Source: Virgisporangium aliadipatigenens
GTDB taxonomy: Bacteria; Actinomycetota; Actinomycetes; Mycobacteriales; Micromonosporaceae
Length of the DNA: 64,000 nt
Direction: 5' to 3'
NCBI RefSeq assembly: GCF_016863615.1
Contig: NZ_BOPF01000010.1
Location: forward strand, 124,001 to 188,000
The notes under the pieces are model-generated. The model was not told the origin of the DNA and did not search any database. It saw only the letters and a list, made by a program, of their open reading frames with translations. The position numbers were made by a program, and so were the translations under genes. Positions 33,621-42,029 of the stretch are shown here, one piece after another; within the stretch, counting starts at the first letter, position 1, and every line of letters begins with the position of its first letter.

Positions 33621-34402
33621 CTGACCTCCTGCGGGGCGACCACGACGAGTTCGCCGACGCGTTCGTCCAGTTGGTCATGGGCTTCGGGCGGAAGCCCCTT
33701 GTCGGTGATGAGGATGTCGGCGTCCTGGAGCGGGCAGATGGTGGCGATGCCGATCGTCTCCCATTTCGTGTGGTCGGCCAGCACGACGAGCCGGCGGGCC
33801 GCGTTGACGAGGAGCCGGTTGGTGCCGGCCTCCATGAGGTTCGGGGTGGTGAACCCGGTGCGCGCGCTCATGCCGTGCACCCCGAGGAAGAGCATGTCGA
33901 CGTTGAGCGAGCTGACGGCCGCCTCGGCGACGGGCCCGGCGAGGGCGTCGGAGGGGGTCCGCACGCCGCCGGTGAGGATGACCGTCTGATCGGGGCGACC
34001 GGCCCGGTAGAGGACGTCGGCGACCGGGATCGAGTTGGTGACCACGGTCAGCCCCGGCACCTCGGCGAGGAGCGAGGCCAGGTGCGCGGTCGTGGTGCCG
34101 GCCGACAGCGCGACGGCGGTACCGGGCTCGACCAGGGTGGCCGCGTGCGCGGCGATGGCCCGCTTCTCCGCCTGCTGGCGGACGGACTTGGCGTCGAAGC
34201 CGGGTTCCTCGGTGGAGCCGGGGCCGGCGATGGTGGCGCCGCCGTGCACCTTGTCGACGAGACCGCGGTCGGCGAGCGCCTCCAGGTCCCGCCGGATGGT
34301 CATGTCCGAGACCCCGAACCGGTGCACCAGCTGGCTGACCTTGACGCCCCCCTCGCGGCGGATCAGGTCGAGGATCGCGGACTGGCGTTGCTGAGCGAGC
34401 AT
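33617..34402 (-). CDS. DeoR-family repressor of galactose/galactofuranose genes
   Basis: 261 residues. The N-terminal HTH reads QQRQSAILDLIRREGGVKVS followed by VSDMTIRRDLEALADRGLVD, the DeoR signature; the C-terminal sugar-phosphate sensor domain contains LSAGTTTAHLASLL, TVVTNSIPVADVL and LADHTKWETIG. DeoR members are usually released by a phosphorylated sugar, and galactose-1-phosphate would be natural here (inference). It is first gene of the galT-galK operon and divergent from the ytf-type importer, so it could control both sides from the 323-bp shared region. Confidence 0.9.
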   Translation of the reverse strand: MLAQQRQSAILDLIRREGGVKVSQLVHRFGVSDMTIRRDLEALADRGLVDKVHGGATIAGPGSTEEPGFDAKSVRQQAEKRAIAAHAATLVEPGTAVALSAGTTTAHLASLLAEVPGLTVVTNSIPVADVLYRAGRPDQTVILTGGVRTPSDALAGPVAEAAVSSLNVDMLFLGVHGMSARTGFTTPNLMEAGTNRLLVNAARRLVVLADHTKWETIGIATICPLQDADILITDKGLPPEAHDQLDERVGELVVVAPQEVR

Positions 34403-34725
34403 GTGGGGTTTCCTTCGGAACCGGGGGAGGCCTGCCGGCGGTGGCCGTAGGAGGTCATTGTCCACCGAAAAGGTGGTCCGCACCGTCCGCGTACGAGGCA
34501 CATGCCGTACAGCGTTGAACGCACTCCACCAGAAGTCAACACCATCCAACGCGTCCAGGGAAGCCCAACGGGCCAGAGAACGCTCTCCACCCTCTCTGGA
34601 CCCCTGCAGATGTTGATTTCGGGTTCGTAAATGTGCGAAGTCTTGACAGTTGACGTTTGCAAATGGATGAATGCGGGGTGCCTCCCGTAGCACCACACCA
34701 CCCAACCTTGCACAGGGAGTACTCA
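34403..34725. promoter_or_regulatory. shared control region of gal and ytf-type operons
   Basis: This 323-bp gap holds no gene. On the importer side it is markedly AT-richer (about 34605-34672), with TTGACA at 34643-34648 as a -35-like box, an inverted pair TTCG...CGAA (34624-34639) and repeated GTTGA words (34614 and 34650). Near the deoR side is CCACC-GAAAA-GGTGG (34462-34476). A ribosome site GGGAG precedes ATG 34726. The half-sites are candidate DeoR operators but too irregular to assign firmly. Confidence 0.55.
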
Positions 34726-35808
34726 ATGACCGTCATGATTGGACGCCGTCGTTCGACCGCCGCCGCGTTAGCCACGATCGGGGCGTTCGCCCTGCTCGTG
34801 GGGGCCTGTGGCAAGGCCGAGGAGACCGGCGGGACCGGCACCGACAACGCCGCGGCCGCCCAGCAGACCGCTTCCGCCGGGCCTGGCGGCGGCACCTGCA
34901 CCCTCCAGCAGTACGGCGGGCAGAAGATCGACCTCAAGACCGCCAAGGTCGGCTTCTCCCAGTCCGAGAAGGAGGCCAACCCGTTCCGGACCGCCGAGAC
35001 GAAGTCGATCCAGGACGAGGCCGCCAAGCTGGGCATCACCAACCTGACCGTGACGAACGCGGACTCGAAGTTCAACAAGCAGATCGCCGACGTCGAGCAG
35101 ATGATCGACCAGGGCGTCCAGTTGCTGGTCGTCGCGCCGCTGAACTCCGACGGCTGGGACCCGGTCTTCAAGAAGGCCGCCGCGAAGAAGATCCCGATCA
35201 TCACGATCGACCGGAAGATCAACGCGAAGCACTGCACCGACTTCCTGACCTTCATCGGCTCGGACTTCTACGAGCAGGGCAAGCGGGCCGCCCGCTCGAT
35301 GGCCAAGGCGCTGGACAACAAGGGCACGGTCGCGATCCTGCTCGGGGCGCCCGGCAACAACGTGACCACCCAGCGCACGGCCGGGTTCAAGGACGAGATC
35401 GCGAAGATCGCGCCCAACATCAAGATCGACTTTGAGCAGACCGGCAACTTCTCCCGCGAGGAGGGCCAGAAGGTCGCCGAGCAGCTGCTCCAGTCGAAGC
35501 CCGGCATCTCCGGCGTCTACGCCGAGAACGACGAGATGGCCCTCGGCGCCGTCACCGCGCTCAAGGGCGCCGGCCGCAAGGCGGGCGACGTGAAGATCGT
35601 GTCGATCGACGGCACCCGCGGCGCCGTGCAGGGCATCGTCGACGGCTGGATCTACGGCGTCGTCGAGTCCAACCCGCGCTTCGGCCCGCTGGCGTTCCAG
35701 ACGGCGACGAAGTTCTTCGCCGGCGAGACCGTCAACGAGAACATCATCATCTCCGACCGCGAGTACGACCAGGCCACCGCGAAGGACGGCCTGGCGGTCG
35801 CCTACTAG
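34726..35808 (+). CDS. ytfQ: galactofuranose-type ABC importer, binding lipoprotein
   Basis: 360 residues. Signal peptide with lipobox LLVGAC, Ala/Thr/Gly linker, then a type-I periplasmic-binding fold: KVGFSQSEKEANPFRTAETK at the N-lobe, LLVVAPLNSDGWDPVFKKAA, IPIITIDRKINAKHCTDFLT and a C-terminal NPRFGPLAFQTATKFFAG. Segments such as GFSQSE...NPFR and VVAPLNSDGWDPVF are typical of YtfQ, whose E. coli member binds galactofuranose. ATG 34726 has GGGAG 6 nt upstream. It is first in an operon of binding protein, double ATPase, two permeases and a secreted GH2 enzyme. Confidence 0.85.
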   Translation: MTVMIGRRRSTAAALATIGAFALLVGACGKAEETGGTGTDNAAAAQQTASAGPGGGTCTLQQYGGQKIDLKTAKVGFSQSEKEANPFRTAETKSIQDEAAKLGITNLTVTNADSKFNKQIADVEQMIDQGVQLLVVAPLNSDGWDPVFKKAAAKKIPIITIDRKINAKHCTDFLTFIGSDFYEQGKRAARSMAKALDNKGTVAILLGAPGNNVTTQRTAGFKDEIAKIAPNIKIDFEQTGNFSREEGQKVAEQLLQSKPGISGVYAENDEMALGAVTALKGAGRKAGDVKIVSIDGTRGAVQGIVDGWIYGVVESNPRFGPLAFQTATKFFAGETVNENIIISDREYDQATAKDGLAVAY

Positions 35809-35816
35809 GGACCGTC

Positions 35817-37331
35817 GTGCTCGAAGCGATCGACGTCAGCAAGACGTTCCCGGGCGTACGGGCCCTGGACTCCGTCTCGCTGTCCGTGCGCCCCGGCGAG
35901 GTCCACGCCCTCGTCGGGGAGAACGGCGCCGGCAAGTCCACGCTCATCAAGGTGCTCACCGGGGTGTACCGGCCGGACGCGGGTGAACTCCGCCTCGCCG
36001 GTGAGCGGGTCCGCTTCGCCACGCCGCAGGAGGCGCAGCGGGCCGGCATCTCGACCATCTACCAGGAGGTCAACCTCGTCCCGCTGATGAGCGTGGCCCG
36101 GAACCTCTTCTTGGGGAGGGAGCCGCGGCGGCGCGGGCTCATCGACACCGTCACGATGAACCGCGTCGCCGCGGAGACCCTGCGCGGCTACGGCATCACC
36201 GGGGACGTCCGGCGGCCGCTCGGGCAGCTCGCGCTCGGCGCGCAGCAGATGGTGGCGCTCGCGCGGGCCGTCATGGTCGACGCGCGGGTCGTCATCATGG
36301 ACGAGCCCACGTCGTCGCTGGAGCCGCGCGAGGTCGAGACCCTGTTCGGGGTCATCGACGACCTGCGCGGCAAGGGCATCGGCATCGTCTACGTCAGTCA
36401 CCGGCTGGACGAGCTGTACCGCATCTGCGACCACGTCACGGTGCTGCGCGACGGCCGTCGTGTCCACAGTGGACCGATGCAGGAGCTGCCCCGGCTGAAG
36501 CTGGTGGCTCTCATGATCGGCCGCGACGTGGAGACAGTGCGCAGCGAGGGCGTGACCGGGTTCTCGGAGGAGAGCCAGGTGGCCGACTCCACGCCGGTGC
36601 TCAAGGCGACCGGCCTGCGTAGCCGGCACAAGCTGCACGGGGTCGACGTGGCGGTGCGCCCGGGGGAGGTCGTCGGACTCGGCGGGCTGCTCGGGGCGGG
36701 CCGGACGGAGACCGTTCGGGCGATCGCCGGGGCGCTGCCGCTGGACGAGGGCACCGTGGAGGTCGCCGGCAGGCCGGTGCGCGGTTCCACCGGGGCGGCG
36801 GTGAAGGCCGGGATCGCGGCGCTGCCGGAGGACCGCAAGGCCGAGGGCATCGTTCCCGGGCTGTCCGTGCGGGAGAACATCGCGCTCGCCGTCCTCCCGC
36901 GCATGTCCCGCGCCGGGATCGTCAGCGAGAAGCGGATCGACGAGATCGTCACGCGCTTCATGGAACGCCTGCGCATCAAGGCCGCCGGCCCCGACCAGCC
37001 AGTGGGCGAACTGTCCGGCGGCAACCAGCAGAAGGTGTTGCTGGCACGGCTGTTGGCCACCTCTCCGAAGGTGCTGCTGCTCGACGAGCCCACGCGGGGG
37101 ATCGACGTCGGCGCCAAGGCCGAGGTGCAGTCCCTCGTGGACGAACTCGCCGGCCAGGGCCTCGGCGTGGTGCTCGTCAGCAGCGACGCCGAGGAACTGG
37201 TGGAGGGTGCCGACCGGGTCGTCGTCCTGCGCGACGGCACCGTCGTGGCGGAGCTGACCGGCGACGCGGTCACGGCCGACGGCCTCCTGGGCGCCATCGC
37301 GGCAGCAGCCGAAAAGGAGGTGGAGAAATGA
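35817..37331 (+). CDS. ytfR: galactofuranose-type ABC importer, double ATPase
   Basis: 504 residues with two nucleotide-binding domains, as in sugar importers of the RbsA/MglA class. First half: Walker A GENGAGKSTLIK, signature region LALGAQQMVALARA, Walker B VVIMDEPTSS. Second half: degenerate Walker A GLLGAGRTETVR, signature LSGGNQQKVLLARLL, Walker B LLLDEPTRGIDVG. It starts at GTG 35817, 8 bp after ytfQ, and its end overlaps the first permease. It energises the adjacent permease pair. Confidence 0.92.
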   Translation: MLEAIDVSKTFPGVRALDSVSLSVRPGEVHALVGENGAGKSTLIKVLTGVYRPDAGELRLAGERVRFATPQEAQRAGISTIYQEVNLVPLMSVARNLFLGREPRRRGLIDTVTMNRVAAETLRGYGITGDVRRPLGQLALGAQQMVALARAVMVDARVVIMDEPTSSLEPREVETLFGVIDDLRGKGIGIVYVSHRLDELYRICDHVTVLRDGRRVHSGPMQELPRLKLVALMIGRDVETVRSEGVTGFSEESQVADSTPVLKATGLRSRHKLHGVDVAVRPGEVVGLGGLLGAGRTETVRAIAGALPLDEGTVEVAGRPVRGSTGAAVKAGIAALPEDRKAEGIVPGLSVRENIALAVLPRMSRAGIVSEKRIDEIVTRFMERLRIKAAGPDQPVGELSGGNQQKVLLARLLATSPKVLLLDEPTRGIDVGAKAEVQSLVDELAGQGLGVVLVSSDAEELVEGADRVVVLRDGTVVAELTGDAVTADGLLGAIAAAAEKEVEK

Positions 37332-38293
37332 CGGCCGCCACCGTGGAGAAACCGAAGAGGCTGACCGTCCACTGGGGACGGTGGCTGCCGGCGTACGGCG
37401 TCTACGTGGCGCTCGCCGCGCTGGTTCTGGTCAACGCCGTCATCACCGACAACTTCCTCGCCTGGGAGAACCTGCGCATCCAGCTGGTTCAGGTGGCACC
37501 GGTGGTGATCGTCGCGCTGGGCATGGCGGTCGTCATCGGCACGGAGGGCGTCGACCTGTCGGTCGGTGCCGTGATGGCGCTGGCGGCGGCGGTCGTTCCC
37601 ATCTATCTGGGGTATGGGGCGGTGCCGGCCGTCGCGATGGCGCTCCTCGGCGGGGTCGTCGTCGGGCTGGTCAACGGCGGGCTGATCGCCGGCGTCGGGC
37701 TGCAGCCGATCGTGGCCACGCTCGCGCTGCTGGTCGCCGGCCGGGGCATCGCGCTGGTGATCTCCGACGGCAAGCTCAAGGAGATCCGCAACGCGGACCT
37801 GGTGGCGTTCGGCAACGGCGAACTGCTCGGGCTGCCGTACTCGGTGTGGCTCGCGGGCGCGCTGACCGTGCTCGTGGCGCTGCTGGTGCGCAAGACGGTG
37901 TTCGGGCGGCAGCTCGTGGCGGTCGGCGGGAACCGGCCGGCCGCGCAGCTCGCCGGGCTGCCCGTGCGCCGGGTGCTGATCGGCGTGTACGTGCTCAGCG
38001 CCGTGCTGGCGTCGATCGCCGGCGTGCTGGCCGTGGCGCGCATCCAGTCGAGCGACGCGTCGCAGGTGGGGCAGCTGTACGAGCTGTCGGCGATCACGGC
38101 CGTGGTCGTCGGCGGGACGCCGCTCACCGGCGGGAAGGTGCGCGTTCTGGGGACCGTCGCCGGGGCCTTGCTCATGCAGCTGGTCGTTGCCACGCTGATC
38201 AAGCATGATCTACGTTCTTCTATCGCTGAGATGGTGCAGGCCGTGATCATCGTGGCCGCCGTCTATGCCGCACGGGAACGGGGGACCCGGTGA
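37328..38293 (+). CDS. ytfT: galactofuranose-type ABC importer, permease 1
   Basis: 321 residues with about nine membrane helices. Family signatures are VIVALGMAVVIGTEGVDLSV, VNGGLIAGVGLQPIVATLAL, FGRQLVAVGGNRPAAQLAGL and SAITAVVVGGTPLTGGKVRV of the RbsC/YtfT family. The ATG (37328) overlaps the ATPase stop and the end overlaps yjfF, so the complex is made from one coupled message. It forms a heterodimeric channel with the next protein. Confidence 0.88.
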   Translation: MTAATVEKPKRLTVHWGRWLPAYGVYVALAALVLVNAVITDNFLAWENLRIQLVQVAPVVIVALGMAVVIGTEGVDLSVGAVMALAAAVVPIYLGYGAVPAVAMALLGGVVVGLVNGGLIAGVGLQPIVATLALLVAGRGIALVISDGKLKEIRNADLVAFGNGELLGLPYSVWLAGALTVLVALLVRKTVFGRQLVAVGGNRPAAQLAGLPVRRVLIGVYVLSAVLASIAGVLAVARIQSSDASQVGQLYELSAITAVVVGGTPLTGGKVRVLGTVAGALLMQLVVATLIKHDLRSSIAEMVQAVIIVAAVYAARERGTR

Positions 38294-39243
38294 AGCTCAG
38301 TGTGGAGGGCGTTCAGAAGCACGGGGCACTGGCCGTGCTGGCGTTGGTGACGCTCGTCGGGCTGCTGGCGTTCCCCGGTTTCCGGACCGTCGACAACGCC
38401 GGCACTCTTCTCGTGAACGCCGCACCGCTCGGCCTCATCGCCCTCGGCATGACGTTCGTGATCCTGACCGGCGGCATCGATCTCTCCGTCGGCTCGGTCT
38501 TCGTGCTCGGCGGCGTGGTGGCCGCGTGGGCGTCGCAGTACGGGTTCGTGGCCGCACTCGTGGTGCCGCTGCTCGTCGGGGCCGCCGTCGGCCTGGTGAA
38601 CGGCGTGCTCGTCGCCCGCACCAACATGGCGCCGTTCATCGTGACGCTGGCGACGCTGCTCGGTGCGCGTGGGCTCATGCGGGCCGTCAGCACCGAGGGT
38701 TCGACCACCTACCTGGTCGAGTCGCAGCCGTTCAAGACCCTGGGCAACGGCGACCTGCTCGGCGTGAAGTGGCCGGTCTGGATCGCCGCCGTCCTGTTCG
38801 TCGCCGGCTCGGTCGTGCTCAACCGCACCGGCTTCGGCCAGGCGGTCTACGCGGTCGGCGGCAACACCGACGCCGCGCGGCTGATGGGCGTTCCGGTGGC
38901 GGCCACGCAGATCCGGGTGTACGCGCTGTCCGGGCTGCTCGCCGGCTTCGCCGGTGCGCTGAACGCGGCACGGCTCGGCTCCGGCGTCACGGTGCTCGGC
39001 ATCGGCACCGAACTCGACGCCATCGCGGCGGTCGTCATCGGCGGCACGCTGCTCACCGGCGGCGCCGGCGCCCTGTCCGGAACGATCGCCGGGGTGCTGC
39101 TCCTCGGCGTCATCCAGAACCTCATCAACCAGGTCGGCGACGTGCCCACGGCGTACCAGCAGGTCGTCAGCGGCGCGTTCCTGGCCGTCGTCGTGGTCGC
39201 CCAGACGTCTCTGACCCGACTCAGATCCGTCGCCCCTGTTTAA
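38290..39243 (+). CDS. yjfF: galactofuranose-type ABC importer, permease 2
   Basis: 317 residues, second RbsC-like permease, with GLIALGMTFVILTGGIDLSV, VNGVLVARTNMAPFIVTLAT, GRAIN-like FGQAVYAVGGNTDAARLMGV and AIAAVVIGGTLLTGGAGALS. The MAPFIVTLATLLGARGLMRAVSTE region is characteristic of YjfF. GTG 38290 overlaps the upstream stop. The presence of two distinct permeases after a double ATPase is the YtfT/YjfF arrangement and argues against a ribose or xylose system, which has one permease. Confidence 0.88.
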   Translation: MKLSVEGVQKHGALAVLALVTLVGLLAFPGFRTVDNAGTLLVNAAPLGLIALGMTFVILTGGIDLSVGSVFVLGGVVAAWASQYGFVAALVVPLLVGAAVGLVNGVLVARTNMAPFIVTLATLLGARGLMRAVSTEGSTTYLVESQPFKTLGNGDLLGVKWPVWIAAVLFVAGSVVLNRTGFGQAVYAVGGNTDAARLMGVPVAATQIRVYALSGLLAGFAGALNAARLGSGVTVLGIGTELDAIAAVVIGGTLLTGGAGALSGTIAGVLLLGVIQNLINQVGDVPTAYQQVVSGAFLAVVVVAQTSLTRLRSVAPV

Positions 39244-39265
39244 CCGCCAACCAACGGGAGCACAC

Positions 39266-42013
39266 ATGTCCAAACACCCCCTCCGAACACTCCTCGCCGC
39301 GGCGGTCGTCGCGGCCGGGGTGCTCGTACCCTCCGATCCGGTGTCCGCCGCACCCACCTGGACACCGAAGACCCCGCCGCTCACCACCCCGTGGACGAGC
39401 GAGGTCTCGCCGACCAACGCCCTGCCGGAGTACCCGCGGCCGCAGCTGACCCGCGGCGAGTGGCAGAACCTCAACGGGGTGTGGGAGTTCGCGTCCGCGC
39501 CCAACCTGAACACGCCGCCGTTCAACCGGACGCTCGGTGAAGCGGTCCTCGTGCCGTACCCGATCGAGAGTGCGCTGTCCGGGATCCAGCGCCACGAGAA
39601 CAACATGTGGTACAAGCGCACGTTCGCGCTGCCGGCCAACTGGACGGGCCGCCGAATCAATCTCAACTTCGGCGCCGTCACGTGGGAGACCCGCGTCTGG
39701 GTCAACGGGCTCGAGATCGGCCGGCACACCGGCGGGTTCGACGCCTTCACGTTCGACATCACGTCGGCGCTGCGCCCCGGCAACAACGAACTGATCGTGG
39801 GCGTCAACTCGCCGGTCGACGCCGCCAAGATCCCGATCGGCAAGCAGCGCCTGCAGCCGAACGGCATCTGGTACACGCCCGCTTCCGGCATCTGGCAGAC
39901 CGTCTGGATCGAGCCGGTCAACTCCGCACACATCACCCGTCTCGACACCACTCCGGATGTTCCCTCAAGTGCTTTGGATCTTGTCGTGCAGGCCAAGGCC
40001 CCGGCGGGCCAGCAGGTCCGCGCGGAGGTCCTTTCCGGGGGAACTGTGGTCGGCACCGCGACCGGCGCGGTCGGCTCGCACCTGCGGATCCCGATCCCGA
40101 ACCAACACCTGTGGGAGCCCGCGGACCCCTTCCTGTACCAGCTGCGGGTCTCCCTGATCGGCACCGGCGGCGGTGACACCGTCGGCGGCTACTTCGGGCA
40201 GCGCTCGGTCGGCAAGGCCATGATCGGCGGGGTCATGCGCCCCACCCTGAACGGCAAGTTCGTCTACCAGCTCGGCACCCTCGACCAGGGCTACTGGCCG
40301 GACGGCATCTACACCGCGCCGACCGACGAGGCGCTCGCCTCCGACCTGGTGCGCCAGAAGGAACTCGGCTTCAACATGGTCCGCAAGCACATCAAGGTCG
40401 AACCGGCGCGCTGGTTCTACCACGCGGACCGGCTCGGGCTGATGGTGTGGCAGGACATGCCGGCCCTGAACAACAACGACCGGGACCCGCCGCAGTACGC
40501 GCGCACCAACTTCGAGTCCGAGCTGACCCGCATGATCAACCAGCTCAAGGGCATCACCTCGATCGTGCAGTGGGTGCCGTTCAACGAGGGCTGGGGCGAA
40601 TACGAAGCGGGCCGCATCGCCGACCTCGTGAAGAACCTCGACCCGACCCGCCTGGTCAACCACAACAGCGGCTCGAACTGCTGCGACTCCGACCCCGACC
40701 CGGGCAACGGCGACATCATCGACGACCACTGGTACCAGGCACCGGGCAACACCCGGCTGCCCGACGCCAACCGCGTGGCGGTCCTCGGCGAGTACGGCGG
40801 CCTCGGCCGGCGCATCGAGGGCCACGAGTGGCAGCCCGGGGCCGGCTTCGCCTACGGCGCGCTGTACCCGGACGAGAAGTCGCTGACCGACCGGTACGTG
40901 CAGATCACCACGCAGGTCAAGGACCTGATCCACGGGCGGGGCCTGTCGGCGTCGGTCTACACCGAGCCGTACGACCTCGAGAACGAGATCAACGGCTTCT
41001 ACACCTACGACCGCCGCATCCTCAAGATGGACGCGAACCGGGTGCGCGCCATGCACCAGGCGATGTTCGACACGGCGCGCGGGCTCGGGCTGAGCACCGG
41101 CGGGATGGTCGCGCTCAAGGTCACCACCAGCGGCTACACCGATCGCTACCTGCGCCACCGGGACGGGGCCGCCCGCACCGACGTGATCAGCAACGCCTCG
41201 CCGGACCAGGACCGCAAGGACACCACGTTCTGGCTGCGGCCCGGGCTCTCGGACTCGAACTGCTACTCGTTCGAGGCGCGCACCGCCGCGGGCTCCTTCC
41301 TGCGCCACTCCGGTGCGCAGGTGGTGCTGGCGGCGAACGACGGGTCGGCGCAGTTCGCCGGCGACGCCACGTTCTGCGTGCGGGAGGGCAGGGCCGGCGG
41401 CGGTTCGACGTTCGAGTCGGCCAACCAGCCGGGCACGTTCCTGCGGCACCGCAACGAGCAGGTGTACGTCGAGGCGCCCACCGGCGGAGCCTTCGACGCC
41501 GATGCGACCTGGGCGGTGCAGAGCCCGCTGTGGCGCAGCGGCACCGACCTGCCGCTCGACCAGGCGCGGTCGTTCCAGGTGACCACGCCCGGCTACACCG
41601 ACCGTTACCTGCGGCACCAGAGCGCCCTGGCCCGCACCGACGTGGTGAACGCCGGCAGCGACGCCCTGCTCAAGGCGGACGCCACGTTCGTCGTCCGGCG
41701 CGGGCTCAGCGACAGCAGCTGCTACTCGTTCGAGTCGAAGAACTTCCCCGGCCAGTACCTGCGGCACGCCAACTCGCGGGTGCGGCTCAACCCGAACGAC
41801 AACTCGCAGCTGTTCCGGGACGACGCCACGTTCTGCGCGTTCGACGGGCTGTCCGGGGTGGAACTGCGGTCGATCAACATCGCCGGCACGAAGGTGCGGC
41901 ACTACGCCGCCGAGGTGTGGATCGCCGCGAACGGCGGGTCGAACGCGTACGACTCGCCGGTCTCGTACGCCGAGGACACCAGTTGGGGGGTCGTGGCGCC
42001 CTGGGCTCCCTGA
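39266..42013 (+). CDS. secreted GH2 glycosidase with two AbfB/CBM42 modules
   Basis: 915 residues. A signal peptide ends near PVSAAP. Residues ~35-600 are a GH2 enzyme: jelly-roll domain (RGEWQNLNGVWEF, MWYKRTFALP), Ig-like domain, and a TIM barrel with acid/base Glu in VPFNEGWGEYE (about residue 440) and candidate nucleophile in LGEYGGLG (about 509). Two beta-trefoil AbfB/CBM42 modules follow (about 610-750 and 770-915), each with YLRH/FLRH and DATFC repeats. CBM42 binds arabinofuranose side chains. The gene lies 22 bp after the galactofuranose-type importer and is surely co-expressed. Beta-galactofuranosidase or arabinofuranosidase activity is more likely than ordinary beta-galactosidase. 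Confidence 0.88.
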   Translation: MSKHPLRTLLAAAVVAAGVLVPSDPVSAAPTWTPKTPPLTTPWTSEVSPTNALPEYPRPQLTRGEWQNLNGVWEFASAPNLNTPPFNRTLGEAVLVPYPIESALSGIQRHENNMWYKRTFALPANWTGRRINLNFGAVTWETRVWVNGLEIGRHTGGFDAFTFDITSALRPGNNELIVGVNSPVDAAKIPIGKQRLQPNGIWYTPASGIWQTVWIEPVNSAHITRLDTTPDVPSSALDLVVQAKAPAGQQVRAEVLSGGTVVGTATGAVGSHLRIPIPNQHLWEPADPFLYQLRVSLIGTGGGDTVGGYFGQRSVGKAMIGGVMRPTLNGKFVYQLGTLDQGYWPDGIYTAPTDEALASDLVRQKELGFNMVRKHIKVEPARWFYHADRLGLMVWQDMPALNNNDRDPPQYARTNFESELTRMINQLKGITSIVQWVPFNEGWGEYEAGRIADLVKNLDPTRLVNHNSGSNCCDSDPDPGNGDIIDDHWYQAPGNTRLPDANRVAVLGEYGGLGRRIEGHEWQPGAGFAYGALYPDEKSLTDRYVQITTQVKDLIHGRGLSASVYTEPYDLENEINGFYTYDRRILKMDANRVRAMHQAMFDTARGLGLSTGGMVALKVTTSGYTDRYLRHRDGAARTDVISNASPDQDRKDTTFWLRPGLSDSNCYSFEARTAAGSFLRHSGAQVVLAANDGSAQFAGDATFCVREGRAGGGSTFESANQPGTFLRHRNEQVYVEAPTGGAFDADATWAVQSPLWRSGTDLPLDQARSFQVTTPGYTDRYLRHQSALARTDVVNAGSDALLKADATFVVRRGLSDSSCYSFESKNFPGQYLRHANSRVRLNPNDNSQLFRDDATFCAFDGLSGVELRSINIAGTKVRHYAAEVWIAANGGSNAYDSPVSYAEDTSWGVVAPWAP

Positions 42014-42029
42014 CCTCGTCAGATCCTCG

